From Dyadobacter sp. CY343 (GTDB lineage: Bacteria; Bacteroidota; Bacteroidia; Cytophagales; Spirosomataceae), in assembly GCF_021390335.1 (NCBI RefSeq), contig NZ_JAJUXK010000001.1, positions 1,302,001 through 1,366,000 of the forward strand: a stretch of 64,000 bases of DNA, written 5' to 3'. A program made the position numbers and the translations under genes. Every line of letters begins with the position of its first letter. Within the stretch, counting starts at the first letter, position 1. Under the pieces are notes generated by a model. The model did no database searches. It saw only the letters and a program-made list of their open reading frames with translations, and had not been told where the DNA came from. This document shows positions 52,897 through 60,686 of the stretch, piece by piece.

Positions 52897-55785
52897 ATGA
52901 CCTCGTTTCGCATTATTGTTGCCTTATTGATAACTGTTGCGGCGACATCAAAAATCCCTGTGGCTGCCCAAAAGTCGAAGGCTGCCGCAGCGAAGACCAC
53001 CACTGCCAGACAGGACACCGGAAAGTTTGACAGGGACTTTGCATTGGAAGCGACCATGCTCGGCTTCTTCGGGCCCGACGGTGCACGAAATCCTACATTA
53101 AAGGCAAAAAAGGGAGATAAGGTACGGATCAAAATTACCAACGGCGAGCTCATGACGCATGATATCGCTTTGGAAAAACTGGGGATAAAAAGCAAGGTGA
53201 TACTGGAAAAAGGATCCAGCACTACCATCAATTTTGTCGCCAAAGACAGCGATACCTATTTCTGCTCAGTGCCCGGGCACCGCGCCGCGGGAATGGTCGG
53301 GAGCTTTGAGGTAGTAGAAGGTGAGATCAACGAACAAACGGTAGCGGGTCAGCTCCCGATGAAGGACGGGCAGCCTTTGAACCTCAATTTCGAATCGGGT
53401 TCCCTGAAAGACTGGACCGCGACGGGAGAGGCTTTTGCGAATCCATTGATCAGCGCCGATCCTTCGCCGGTTCACGACAAAGATTTACACATTGGATTTG
53501 ACGGTAAGTATTTCCTGAGCAGCGGCGGCAATACGAATGCAAAGCTGACAGGTACATTAATATCGGCTCCGTTTAAGATTACCCAGCCTTTCGCTGCATT
53601 TAAAGTGTCGGGCGGGGCATTGCAGGATACCCGCGTGGAGCTGGTACTTGCAGGGACGGACAGCATTATTTACCACATAACCGGGCAGGGTAGGGCCACG
53701 CTGCAACCCGCTGTGGTGGATTTGCAGAAATACCTCGGACAGGAGATTTTTATCCGCGTTATAGACAATGAAACCGGAATTTCTCAAATCCCTTACATTC
53801 CGAACGATAAATGGGCACACATCAATTTTGATGAATTCCTGTTTTACCCAAGTCGACCTGCATTTGCCAATGAATTGAAGGCGGCCGATATCATTATTCT
53901 TCCTCCGCTCGATCCCGTTTTGAATGCGGGATTATCGGGAGAGAAAGCCGCTGCGGCTATGACGCCCCCGAAAGGTTTCAAGGTTACGCTCGCAGCTTCC
54001 GAGCCGGAGATAGTTAAACCAATTGCATTCACAATCGACGCAAAAGGCAGGTTATGGGTGGTGGAAAGCCAAACTTACCCGGTGCGCGCGCCGGAAGGGC
54101 AGGGTAGGGACAAGATATTCATTATGGAGGATACCGACGGGGATGGGAAGCTAGATAGCAAAAAGCTTTTTGCAGACAAACTGAACCTGATCAGCGGCAT
54201 TGAAGTGGGAATGGGCGGCGTTTGGCTGGGCTCTGCACCCTATTTAATTCTTATCCCAATTGATCCAAAAACGGATAAACCAGCTGGCCCGGCGCAGACC
54301 TTACTCGACGGCTGGGGACTGGAAGATACGCATGAAGTACTGAATAGCCTTCGCTGGGGACCCGACGGCTGGCTGTACGGCACGCACGGCGTTTTCACGC
54401 ATTCGAATGTGGGCAAACCGGGTGCGCCTGATTCGGAGCGGACGAAACTGAATGCAGGTGTGTGGCGGTTTCATCCTACTACGCAGAAATTTGAGGTATT
54501 TGCAGAAGGTTCCAGCAATCCGTGGGGTATTGATTTCAATGATTACGGTCACCCGTTTATCACGGTTTGCGTGATCCCGCACATGTACCACGTGATCCAG
54601 GGCGCACGTTACCAGCGGCAGGCAGGCAAGCATTTCAATCCGTATACTTATGATGATATCAAAACGATCGGCGACCATGTGCATTGGCTGGGTGAACGCG
54701 GGCCGCACGCAGGTAACTTCCGCTCGGCGGCTGCTGGCGGCGGGCACGCACACGCAGGCGCAATGATTTACCTGACCGACAGCTGGCCAAAAGAATACCG
54801 CAATGAGATATTCATGAATAATATCAATGGCGCGCGGATGAATATCGATCGTTTTGAGAAAAAAGGGTCGGGGTATGTGGCGCAGCATCGGCCGGATTTC
54901 ATGGCGATGAACGATTCCTGGTCGCAGTGGCTGAACTTTAAGTACGACGCCAGCGGCTCGGTTTGGGCGATTGACTGGTACGATAAAAACCAGTGTCACA
55001 GTCCCAATCCCGATGTGCATGACAAAACAATGGGGCGGATTTTTAAGATTTCCCACGAAAATGATAAATGGGTAAAAGTAGATCTTACAAAAGCTTCTGA
55101 CCTGGAACTGGTTAATTATCAACTCAATACAAACGAATGGTACGTTCGCCAGGCGCGGACGATCTTGCAGGAAAGGGGGCCGAACAAAAAGGTACACAAA
55201 GCTTTAAAGGAGATTTTGGCTAAAAACCCGGACGCAACCCGCAAGCTGCGCGCACTTTGGACCTTGCATGTAACGAAAGGTATCGACGACAAGGAGCTTA
55301 CCGAACTGCTCACAAATGAAAGTGAATATGTAAGAAGCTGGGCGATTCAATTGCTGACGGAGGACAAAAGCCTGTCTCCCGAAACACTAAAAAAGTTTGC
55401 TGAAATGGCGCAAAACGATAGTTCTGCATTGGTACGGTTGTACCTCGCCTCGGCGATGACCAGAGTTGAACCGGCGCAGCGGTGGGAAGTAGTGGAGGCA
55501 TTAATGCAAAAATCAGAAGACAAAGACGATCACAATATGCCGCTCATGGTGTGGTACGCAGCCGAACCACTGGCGGCAGTTGATATGAAGCGCGCTTTGC
55601 AAATGGCAGAAAAATCGAAACTGCCCAAGATCCTGCCTTATACGATCCAGCGGGTTGCAGCGATTGGAACGGAAGATTCTAAAAAGGTTTTAAAAGAATT
55701 GAATGAAAAGCTTGGTCATGCTGGCTCGCATGAAAATCACGAAAGCCAAATGCTGATCGGCAAGATGCTGAGCGGCGGAAAATAA
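52897..55785 (+). CDS. Exported cupredoxin-dehydrogenase-like propeller-HEAT fusion protein
   Basis: This is a 962-residue exported protein. After the signal peptide (about 1-24) comes a cupredoxin domain (about 45-140) with a complete type 1 copper site: His88, Cys123, His128 and Met133 (MTHDI, FCSVPGHRAAGM). A jelly-roll/LamG-like region follows (about 155-320). Next is a large propeller like those of membrane-bound dehydrogenase/PVC-type proteins (about 350-700: KGFKVTLAASEPEIVKPIAF, EDTHEVLNSLRWGPDGWLYG, GGGHAHAGAMIYL). HEAT-like repeats extend to the end (about 715-950). Related proteins usually end in a cytochrome c domain with CxxCH; none is present here. Periplasmic electron transfer through copper is likely; the substrate is unknown. 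Confidence 0.85.
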   Translation: MTSFRIIVALLITVAATSKIPVAAQKSKAAAAKTTTARQDTGKFDRDFALEATMLGFFGPDGARNPTLKAKKGDKVRIKITNGELMTHDIALEKLGIKSKVILEKGSSTTINFVAKDSDTYFCSVPGHRAAGMVGSFEVVEGEINEQTVAGQLPMKDGQPLNLNFESGSLKDWTATGEAFANPLISADPSPVHDKDLHIGFDGKYFLSSGGNTNAKLTGTLISAPFKITQPFAAFKVSGGALQDTRVELVLAGTDSIIYHITGQGRATLQPAVVDLQKYLGQEIFIRVIDNETGISQIPYIPNDKWAHINFDEFLFYPSRPAFANELKAADIIILPPLDPVLNAGLSGEKAAAAMTPPKGFKVTLAASEPEIVKPIAFTIDAKGRLWVVESQTYPVRAPEGQGRDKIFIMEDTDGDGKLDSKKLFADKLNLISGIEVGMGGVWLGSAPYLILIPIDPKTDKPAGPAQTLLDGWGLEDTHEVLNSLRWGPDGWLYGTHGVFTHSNVGKPGAPDSERTKLNAGVWRFHPTTQKFEVFAEGSSNPWGIDFNDYGHPFITVCVIPHMYHVIQGARYQRQAGKHFNPYTYDDIKTIGDHVHWLGERGPHAGNFRSAAAGGGHAHAGAMIYLTDSWPKEYRNEIFMNNINGARMNIDRFEKKGSGYVAQHRPDFMAMNDSWSQWLNFKYDASGSVWAIDWYDKNQCHSPNPDVHDKTMGRIFKISHENDKWVKVDLTKASDLELVNYQLNTNEWYVRQARTILQERGPNKKVHKALKEILAKNPDATRKLRALWTLHVTKGIDDKELTELLTNESEYVRSWAIQLLTEDKSLSPETLKKFAEMAQNDSSALVRLYLASAMTRVEPAQRWEVVEALMQKSEDKDDHNMPLMVWYAAEPLAAVDMKRALQMAEKSKLPKILPYTIQRVAAIGTEDSKKVLKELNEKLGHAGSHENHESQMLIGKMLSGGK

Positions 55786-55787
55786 AG

Positions 55788-55828
55788 AAAGCCCGGTACG
55801 ACGATTTTAGTATCGTACCGGGCTTTTA
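55788..55828. terminator. Bidirectional terminator between convergent genes
   Basis: AAAGCCCGGTACGA (55788-55801) pairs with TCGTACCGGGCTTT (55813-55826) around an 11-base loop. It lies between the cupredoxin fusion gene and the DUF748-like gene, whose stop lies at 55829. Confidence 0.9.
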
Positions 55829-57088
55829 TCAGTCCTTTTTGTTTTCCCGTTTCTCCTTACGTTCTTCTTTCCGCTCCGCTTTTTTCTCTTTCCGCTCTTC
55901 CTTCTTCTTCTCTTTCGTTTCTTCCTTTGCGCTGTTTTCCGGCTTATCGTCTTTGCCGAACACCTTTTGCAGGAAGGTTTTCTTATCAGCCCCGGGCGAC
56001 TCTACCGAGCCGATACTGATCTCATTGTCGATCGAAGGCTGCAATGCACTGATGAAAGCATTTTGTAAAATAGTGGTGATAGCAAGCCAGATATTCGTTT
56101 TCGGGTCGTCCAGTTTGCCCTTGAAAGGAATTTTGGTTGCGACCTGATCTTTGCGCTGATTTTCGAAAAGCTCTCCGACACCTCCCGCAACTGCTTCCCA
56201 CATTTTCTGGAAGAGATTGTCTTTCCGATCTTCTTTACCCAGAATGTCAAGGTTCTGGATCAAAGGTTTAATGTAACCGGTAAATGCATTATCCTTTGCG
56301 GCTACCTCGGTGTATAACCCAAATCGCCCGTCGTTCACGTCTATTTTTGCATACGCCTGGAAGAAATCATTCATTTTGACCAGGTTCGTGTTTTTTAGCT
56401 CCGCACTCATATCAAATGTCGGATCGTCGCCCAGCGGATTTAGTTTGGCATCCATGCGAAGGGTACCTTCATAAATGTCTGCCGTAGCATTGACACTAGC
56501 GGGAAGCAGTGCCGTCGAATCGTAGCTGTTGCGGAGATTAAGAGCGACCAGATCCAGGTTTGTCATGGAAATGCCCACATTCGGTTTGCTGGTGAAATCC
56601 TTGTATTCAATGATACCGTTTTGCAATTCGCAACGGTTGATACTCAGCGGCATAAATTTGTCAAGTACCTTCCGGAAATCTGCCGAATCCTGCACTACTT
56701 CTTTTGGCTCCACTTTATCCTTTGTAAACCGAAGATAGGGTCGCTCGAAAAGTACCTGTCCAACTATTTCACCCTTGAAAAGCGCTTTCCATTCAACTGC
56801 CAGGTCGATCGCCTTCGAAGCGAAAAATGGGGTTTGTTTACCTGTGATCGTATCTGCTTTGTTCAAATAAATACTATCAATCCGGTAAGCGCCGCGGATA
56901 ATCGCCAGGTCGATGTCTTCGATGTGTCCGTAATATCCACTCATATTCGCCAGACTTTTATTTGCAAAATGAAGTACTACATAAGGTAAAATTAGCCGGA
57001 TCGTTACGATCAGGATAAGTAGTCCTATGACGATTTGCGTGGCGCGTTTTCTTTTAGTTGTTCTGTGTTTGATTGGTTGAGTTGCCAT
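55829..57088 (-). CDS. AsmA-like DUF748 protein with lysine/glutamate-rich tail
   Basis: This 419-residue envelope protein has one N-terminal membrane helix (about 17-37) preceded by a basic stretch. Its body has the beta-rich pattern of DUF748/AsmA-like proteins (IDLAIIRGAYRIDSIYLNK, GQVLFERPYLRFTKDKV, GISMTNLDLVALNLRNSYD, DDPTFDMSAELKNTNL). Such proteins span or line the periplasm and are linked to lipid transport and outer membrane integrity. The final ~45 residues are almost entirely Lys and Glu (KEERKEKKAERKEERK), a low-complexity, probably helical or disordered tail. The gene appears to be single. Confidence 0.85.
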   Translation of the reverse strand: MATQPIKHRTTKRKRATQIVIGLLILIVTIRLILPYVVLHFANKSLANMSGYYGHIEDIDLAIIRGAYRIDSIYLNKADTITGKQTPFFASKAIDLAVEWKALFKGEIVGQVLFERPYLRFTKDKVEPKEVVQDSADFRKVLDKFMPLSINRCELQNGIIEYKDFTSKPNVGISMTNLDLVALNLRNSYDSTALLPASVNATADIYEGTLRMDAKLNPLGDDPTFDMSAELKNTNLVKMNDFFQAYAKIDVNDGRFGLYTEVAAKDNAFTGYIKPLIQNLDILGKEDRKDNLFQKMWEAVAGGVGELFENQRKDQVATKIPFKGKLDDPKTNIWLAITTILQNAFISALQPSIDNEISIGSVESPGADKKTFLQKVFGKDDKPENSAKEETKEKKKEERKEKKAERKEERKEKRENKKD

Positions 57089-57256
57089 ATTCCGGGTTAT
57101 TTGATCGTGTGTCGCTCGATGCTGCGAGGGATTTAAACAATCGTACCAAGGCGCTTTTGCAATGGTTTGAAATGCTTTTTGAGATAAAGCAAAGTCATTC
57201 CAACCTCACTTCGACAGATCGTGTCTTTTTTCTGTACTCAATTTCCAACTGCTACC

Positions 57257-57625
57257 ATGAAAAAAATGCTACCTTTTCTGTTGTTATTGCTGGTAATTTC
57301 CTGCAAGGAAAAAAATCCGAATGCGGAGCTAAGTGCCTGCGGGGTAACCGATCCGGTCCGAAACCTTCCCTGGCTGCGGGACCTCGTCGAGAAAGCAAAG
57401 GCAGACAAGCAGGCGGACATCATGACGATCAAACTGGTAGAGATCGCAGGCGAGCCGGTCATCAATTATAACCTGTCTTATTTCTCCTGCATAGGCTGCA
57501 TTACCTATAAATGCGACGGCAGCAGGCTGGACTGGGAAAAATATAGCCAGGAGGAGTTAAAAGAATTTCAGGAGAATATTTCGGGAGATAAAGGAAAGCA
57601 CGTGGTACTCTGGCCTGAGAAATAG
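57257..57625 (+). CDS. Small lipoprotein with CxxC motif, unknown function
   Basis: This 122-residue lipoprotein has a signal ending VISC (Cys16), with the start at the ATG at 57257. An upstream GTG (57221) is in frame but would spoil the signal peptide. The mature part has WLRDLVEKAKADKQADIM and a cysteine cluster (FSCIGCITYKCDG), which could bind metal or form disulfides. Small lipoproteins of this layout occur in many Bacteroidota, but I know of no function. Its neighbour downstream is an acetyltransferase 46 bp away. Confidence 0.75.
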   Translation: MKKMLPFLLLLLVISCKEKNPNAELSACGVTDPVRNLPWLRDLVEKAKADKQADIMTIKLVEIAGEPVINYNLSYFSCIGCITYKCDGSRLDWEKYSQEELKEFQENISGDKGKHVVLWPEK

Positions 57626-57671
57626 TTTATTTTTGCTGTCGACAAATTATTACTCAACATACGGATAGCAA

Positions 57672-58124
57672 ATGAATCAGAACCACCTCCAAATCCGGGC
57701 AGCTACTGCCGAAGACCGTGAAATAGCTTATAAAATGATATGCGGACTGGAAAATATGGTTTTGGACCGGCATAATTTCAACGTTGTATTTGACAGAAAC
57801 CTAAAAAATAATAACATACGCTACTTCCTGGCATTTTATGAAAATGTCGCTGTGGGTATTGTCAGTTGTCATATTCAGTCTCTGCTGCACCATGCTGCAC
57901 TGGTTTCTGAAATCCAGGAAATGTATGTGGAGCCAGAATTCCGGTCTCAGAATATCGGCAGCGTATTGATCGCGCGGGCTATTGATTTTGCTACAAAAGC
58001 GGGTGCTGTGCAAATGGAAGTAACTTCCCGCAGCACCCGAGAGCAGGCACACCGGTTTTACGAGCAGGCGGGGTTTGAAAAGTCGCACGTAAAGCTGGTG
58101 CGTTATTTTAAAAATGAGGAATAA
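57672..58124 (+). CDS. GNAT-family N-acetyltransferase
   Basis: This 150-residue acetyltransferase is of the GNAT fold. The acetyl-CoA loop is visible as FRSQNIGSVLIARAIDFA (about 89-106), preceded by the strand EIQEMYVEPEF. The C-terminal motif reads VTSRSTREQAHRFYEQAGFEKS, where the RFYEQAGF block is typical. The substrate cannot be assigned. A terminator follows directly. Confidence 0.93.
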   Translation: MNQNHLQIRAATAEDREIAYKMICGLENMVLDRHNFNVVFDRNLKNNNIRYFLAFYENVAVGIVSCHIQSLLHHAALVSEIQEMYVEPEFRSQNIGSVLIARAIDFATKAGAVQMEVTSRSTREQAHRFYEQAGFEKSHVKLVRYFKNEE

Positions 58125-58125
58125 A

Positions 58126-58157
58126 AAAAGCGCCGGACCAATGATCCGGCGCTTTTT
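58126..58157. terminator. Bidirectional terminator after acetyltransferase gene
   Basis: AAAAGCGCCGGA (58126-58137) pairs with TCCGGCGCTTTT (58145-58156) around a short loop, with A and T runs on the two sides. The minus-strand gene at 58191 converges on it. Confidence 0.9.
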
Positions 58158-58190
58158 GCATTACCCTAAACCTTCAACTGCCATAAGAAC

Positions 58191-58601
58191 TTAATATCTG
58201 TTTCTGCGCTCGCGAGCCCAGCCCTCACCCCGGCGGCTGCTCAATCTTTGCGTATCGGCCATTAATCTTTCAAGATCGTGGCGAATGATTTTTGATTCAC
58301 GCGGCGACAATCTTCCGCGACGACTGAAACTGCGCTCTCTGGCCTCGATTCTTTCATATTGGCCAATTAATGCATTTGCTTCCCGGGAATTAAGTGTGCC
58401 CCGCTCTACACCCTGCGCGATCTGCTGGCGCGCCTGCCGCTGCATATAGTTGATATCCGATCCACCTCTGTTTCTGGCACTGTGATCGTAACGGTCGCGG
58501 TTGTCGTAGCGATCGCGACTGTCGTGGCGGGGACCATATTGTGCAGAAGCTGATGTGAATCCAAAAGCAAGTAATGCGACGGCAAAAAGTATCTTTTTCA
58601 T
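58191..58601 (-). CDS. Small exported arginine-rich protein, unknown function
   Basis: From the ATG at 58601, this is a 136-residue protein with a signal peptide (about 1-20, ending SASAQ). The mature part is rich in Arg, Asp and Tyr, with a repeat of RYDNRDRYDHS type near the N-terminus. A helical region follows (MQRQARQQIAQGVERGTLNSREANALIGQYERIEARE) in which the phrase on reading or antitermination-like helices is also seen in other Bacteroidota periplasmic proteins. No enzyme motif is visible. Its composition suggests a periplasmic or surface protein that binds polyanions; that is a guess. Confidence 0.75.
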   Translation of the reverse strand: MKKILFAVALLAFGFTSASAQYGPRHDSRDRYDNRDRYDHSARNRGGSDINYMQRQARQQIAQGVERGTLNSREANALIGQYERIEARERSFSRRGRLSPRESKIIRHDLERLMADTQRLSSRRGEGWARERRNRY

Positions 58602-58759
58602 GACCAATAAATGTTAAAGTTCGTGGGTTAGAGAGCCGCGAAGCACATAGGTTTAAAGTGCCGTTGTTAACAATTGTTAAGGCAAGTATACCCCTAAAAA
58701 GTCATGAAAATTGACCTCACTTTTTGATGAGTAAGTGATTGAAAACCAGCGTAGAGCAG

Positions 58760-59503
58760 CTAGCTGACCGTAATTCGGATTTTTTTTCTGATTTCTTCCT
58801 GCGCCTCAGCCAGGATCTCTTCAACCTTTTTTCCGGCCGGTTCAATACCCGGCAGTACTGTCCAGCTCAGGTTGGAAAAGGATTTGAGGGGGAAAATTCC
58901 TTTCGGGTTGAATGCGCCTGTTCCATCGATTGCGATCGGCACGATCAGCGCATCTGGTGCGCGTTTTAACAAGGTAGCAACACCGCCGGTCACGAATGGT
59001 CGCATGATCCCCGAGGCGGTGCGGGTACCTTCGGGGAAAATGATAACGGAAGCTTTTTCGTCCTGGATCAGCTTGCCCAGCCGGGCGATCTCGGTAACAG
59101 CCTGCTTACCGTCCTTGCGGTTGATCAGCGCCGCGCCGCTCTTCCTCAAATTGTAGGAAATCCCTGGAACACCTTTTGCAAGCTCTATCTTGGAAACAAA
59201 TCTCGGGTGATATTTTCTCAGAAACCAATACACAGCTGCAATATCAAAACTGCTCTGATGATTAGCGACAAATATGATCGGGCGGTTATCGGGCAGTTCG
59301 GTGAGGTTGATCAGACTAATCCGCGCACCGGTAAGGTACAGGCCGTAGGTAAGGGAAAAATTCATGTAATCGACCACCACCTTATGTGCCTTTTTTCCGA
59401 ATATATTGAAAGCAACAGCCTGGACTACGTGGAATACCAAAAGCGTCAATCCAAAATGCACGAGATAAAGACTGCCAAGGAGGTAATCGAGGATTTTTTT
59501 CAT
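58760..59503 (-). CDS. plsC: 1-acyl-sn-glycerol-3-phosphate acyltransferase
   Basis: This 247-residue membrane-bound PlsC-type acyltransferase has an N-terminal hydrophobic helix (about 8-34). The catalytic HX4D motif lies at NHQSSFD (His82, Asp87), and the glycerol-phosphate-binding motif at FPEGTRT (156-162). It transfers an acyl group to lysophosphatidic acid to make phosphatidic acid at the inner membrane. The divergent neighbour is an acyl-ACP desaturase, so the region ties together fatty acid unsaturation and phospholipid assembly. Confidence 0.94.
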   Translation of the reverse strand: MKKILDYLLGSLYLVHFGLTLLVFHVVQAVAFNIFGKKAHKVVVDYMNFSLTYGLYLTGARISLINLTELPDNRPIIFVANHQSSFDIAAVYWFLRKYHPRFVSKIELAKGVPGISYNLRKSGAALINRKDGKQAVTEIARLGKLIQDEKASVIIFPEGTRTASGIMRPFVTGGVATLLKRAPDALIVPIAIDGTGAFNPKGIFPLKSFSNLSWTVLPGIEPAGKKVEEILAEAQEEIRKKIRITVS

Positions 59504-59568
59504 TCTTATTTTTTCTGCAAAAATAGTCTAAAACTGTTTTGTTTTATCCCAAAAATCTGGAATTCGAA

Positions 59569-59582
59569 ATGACGGTTGTCAT
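59569..59582. promoter_or_regulatory. Inverted repeat between plsC and the desaturase gene
   Basis: ATGAC-GGTT-GTCAT is a 5+5 inverted repeat in the divergent 143-bp region, 66 bp from the plsC start and 65 bp from the desaturase start. A half-site-like TTATGACG recurs at 59597-59604. It could be a site where a lipid regulator acts on both genes; the evidence is only symmetry and position. Confidence 0.3.
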
Positions 59583-59646
59583 ATAAAACTTACAGATTTA
59601 TGACGTTATTTGTAAAATATAACTGAGCGTTTTAAACGAATTGACA

Positions 59647-60633
59647 ATGGACACCGCACTTTCAGCAGAAAGGCTAGAAGTCATGAAACATTTAGGGAAA
59701 GATCTGGATGGGCTGATAGCTGAATATTTAAAACCAATCGACGAGAATTGGCAGCCTTCTGATTTTTTACCGGATTCCAGGAATGAGGACTTCGTTCGTG
59801 AGGTGAAATTGTTACAGGAAAGCTGCCGTGATTTACCATACGATTATATGGCTGTCCTGATCGGTGATACCATTACTGAGGAAGCATTACCAACCTACGA
59901 ATCCTGGCTGATGGATGTGATCGGCGTGAATCAGGTAGGCGAGCCAGAATCAGGCTGGGTAAAGTGGGTAAGGGCCTGGACAGCCGAGGAAAACCGCCAC
60001 GGGGACCTGCTTAACAAATATCTTTACCTCTCCGGCCGCGTGAATATGCGCGCCATGGAGGTTTCTACACAATACCTGATCGCCGACGGTTTCGACATCG
60101 GAACGGATCGGGACCCTTATCGCAACTTTATATATACCTCTTTCCAGGAGCTTGCGACCAACGTTTCACACCGGCGCACCGCTACTTTGGCCAAAAAATT
60201 CGGTAACCCGCATCTGTCCAAAATATGTGGCGTAATTGCTTCCGATGAGGCGCGTCACGCAAAAGCTTACAAAACTTTTGTATCGCGTATTCTGGAAGTG
60301 GATCCTTCGGAAATGGTCATAGCTTTGGAAGATATGATGAAAAAGAAGATCGTGATGCCTGCGCATTTCATGCGGGAATCGGGCGTAAAAATGGGGGATA
60401 CCTTCGCCCATTTCTCCGACGCGGCGCAGCGTTTGGGCGTTTATACGACGATCGATTATATTGAAATACTGGAAAGCTTGCTGGTAGAATGGGAGCTGGG
60501 CACGCTAGGCGGAATCAACGAAAAAGCGGAGAAAGCACGTGACTATCTGATGGCTTTGCCTTCACGCTTGAGACGGATCGCAGACCGTACCCGTATTCCT
60601 GAACTGGCTTATGAATTCAGCTGGATCAGCTAA
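59647..60633 (+). CDS. Acyl-ACP desaturase (soluble diiron)
   Basis: This is a soluble diiron desaturase of the plant stearoyl-ACP type, 328 residues from the ATG at 59647 (a TTG six bases upstream is in frame but less likely). Iron ligands are seen in EENRH (Glu114-His118) and DEARH (Asp200-His204), with the expected spacing, and in FQELATNVSHRR helices. It introduces a cis double bond into acyl-ACP with oxygen and reduced ferredoxin, which adjusts membrane fluidity. A terminator follows after 23 bp. Confidence 0.94.
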   Translation: MDTALSAERLEVMKHLGKDLDGLIAEYLKPIDENWQPSDFLPDSRNEDFVREVKLLQESCRDLPYDYMAVLIGDTITEEALPTYESWLMDVIGVNQVGEPESGWVKWVRAWTAEENRHGDLLNKYLYLSGRVNMRAMEVSTQYLIADGFDIGTDRDPYRNFIYTSFQELATNVSHRRTATLAKKFGNPHLSKICGVIASDEARHAKAYKTFVSRILEVDPSEMVIALEDMMKKKIVMPAHFMRESGVKMGDTFAHFSDAAQRLGVYTTIDYIEILESLLVEWELGTLGGINEKAEKARDYLMALPSRLRRIADRTRIPELAYEFSWIS

Positions 60634-60656
60634 AAATAATATTAGATTATATAGCA

Positions 60657-60686
60657 ACGCCCTTTCTCCGGAAGGGCGTTTTTTTA
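60657..60686 (+). terminator. Rho-independent terminator after the desaturase gene
   Basis: ACGCCCTT (60657-60664) pairs with AAGGGCGT (60672-60679) around a seven-base loop. A run of T follows, reaching into the 3' end of the convergent gene. Confidence 0.85.

Noticed and set aside
54301..55197. Long open frame of 298 codons antisense to the cupredoxin fusion gene
   Set aside because: It lies wholly within a well-supported gene and has no recognisable domain or signal. The same holds for antisense frames at 5066-5845, 9659-10438 and 22492-23196.
57073..57471. 132-codon frame overlapping the small CxxC lipoprotein gene
   Set aside because: It starts inside the upstream DUF748-like gene's 5' end on the other strand and lacks a signal or domain; the lipoprotein frame at 57257 explains the region better.
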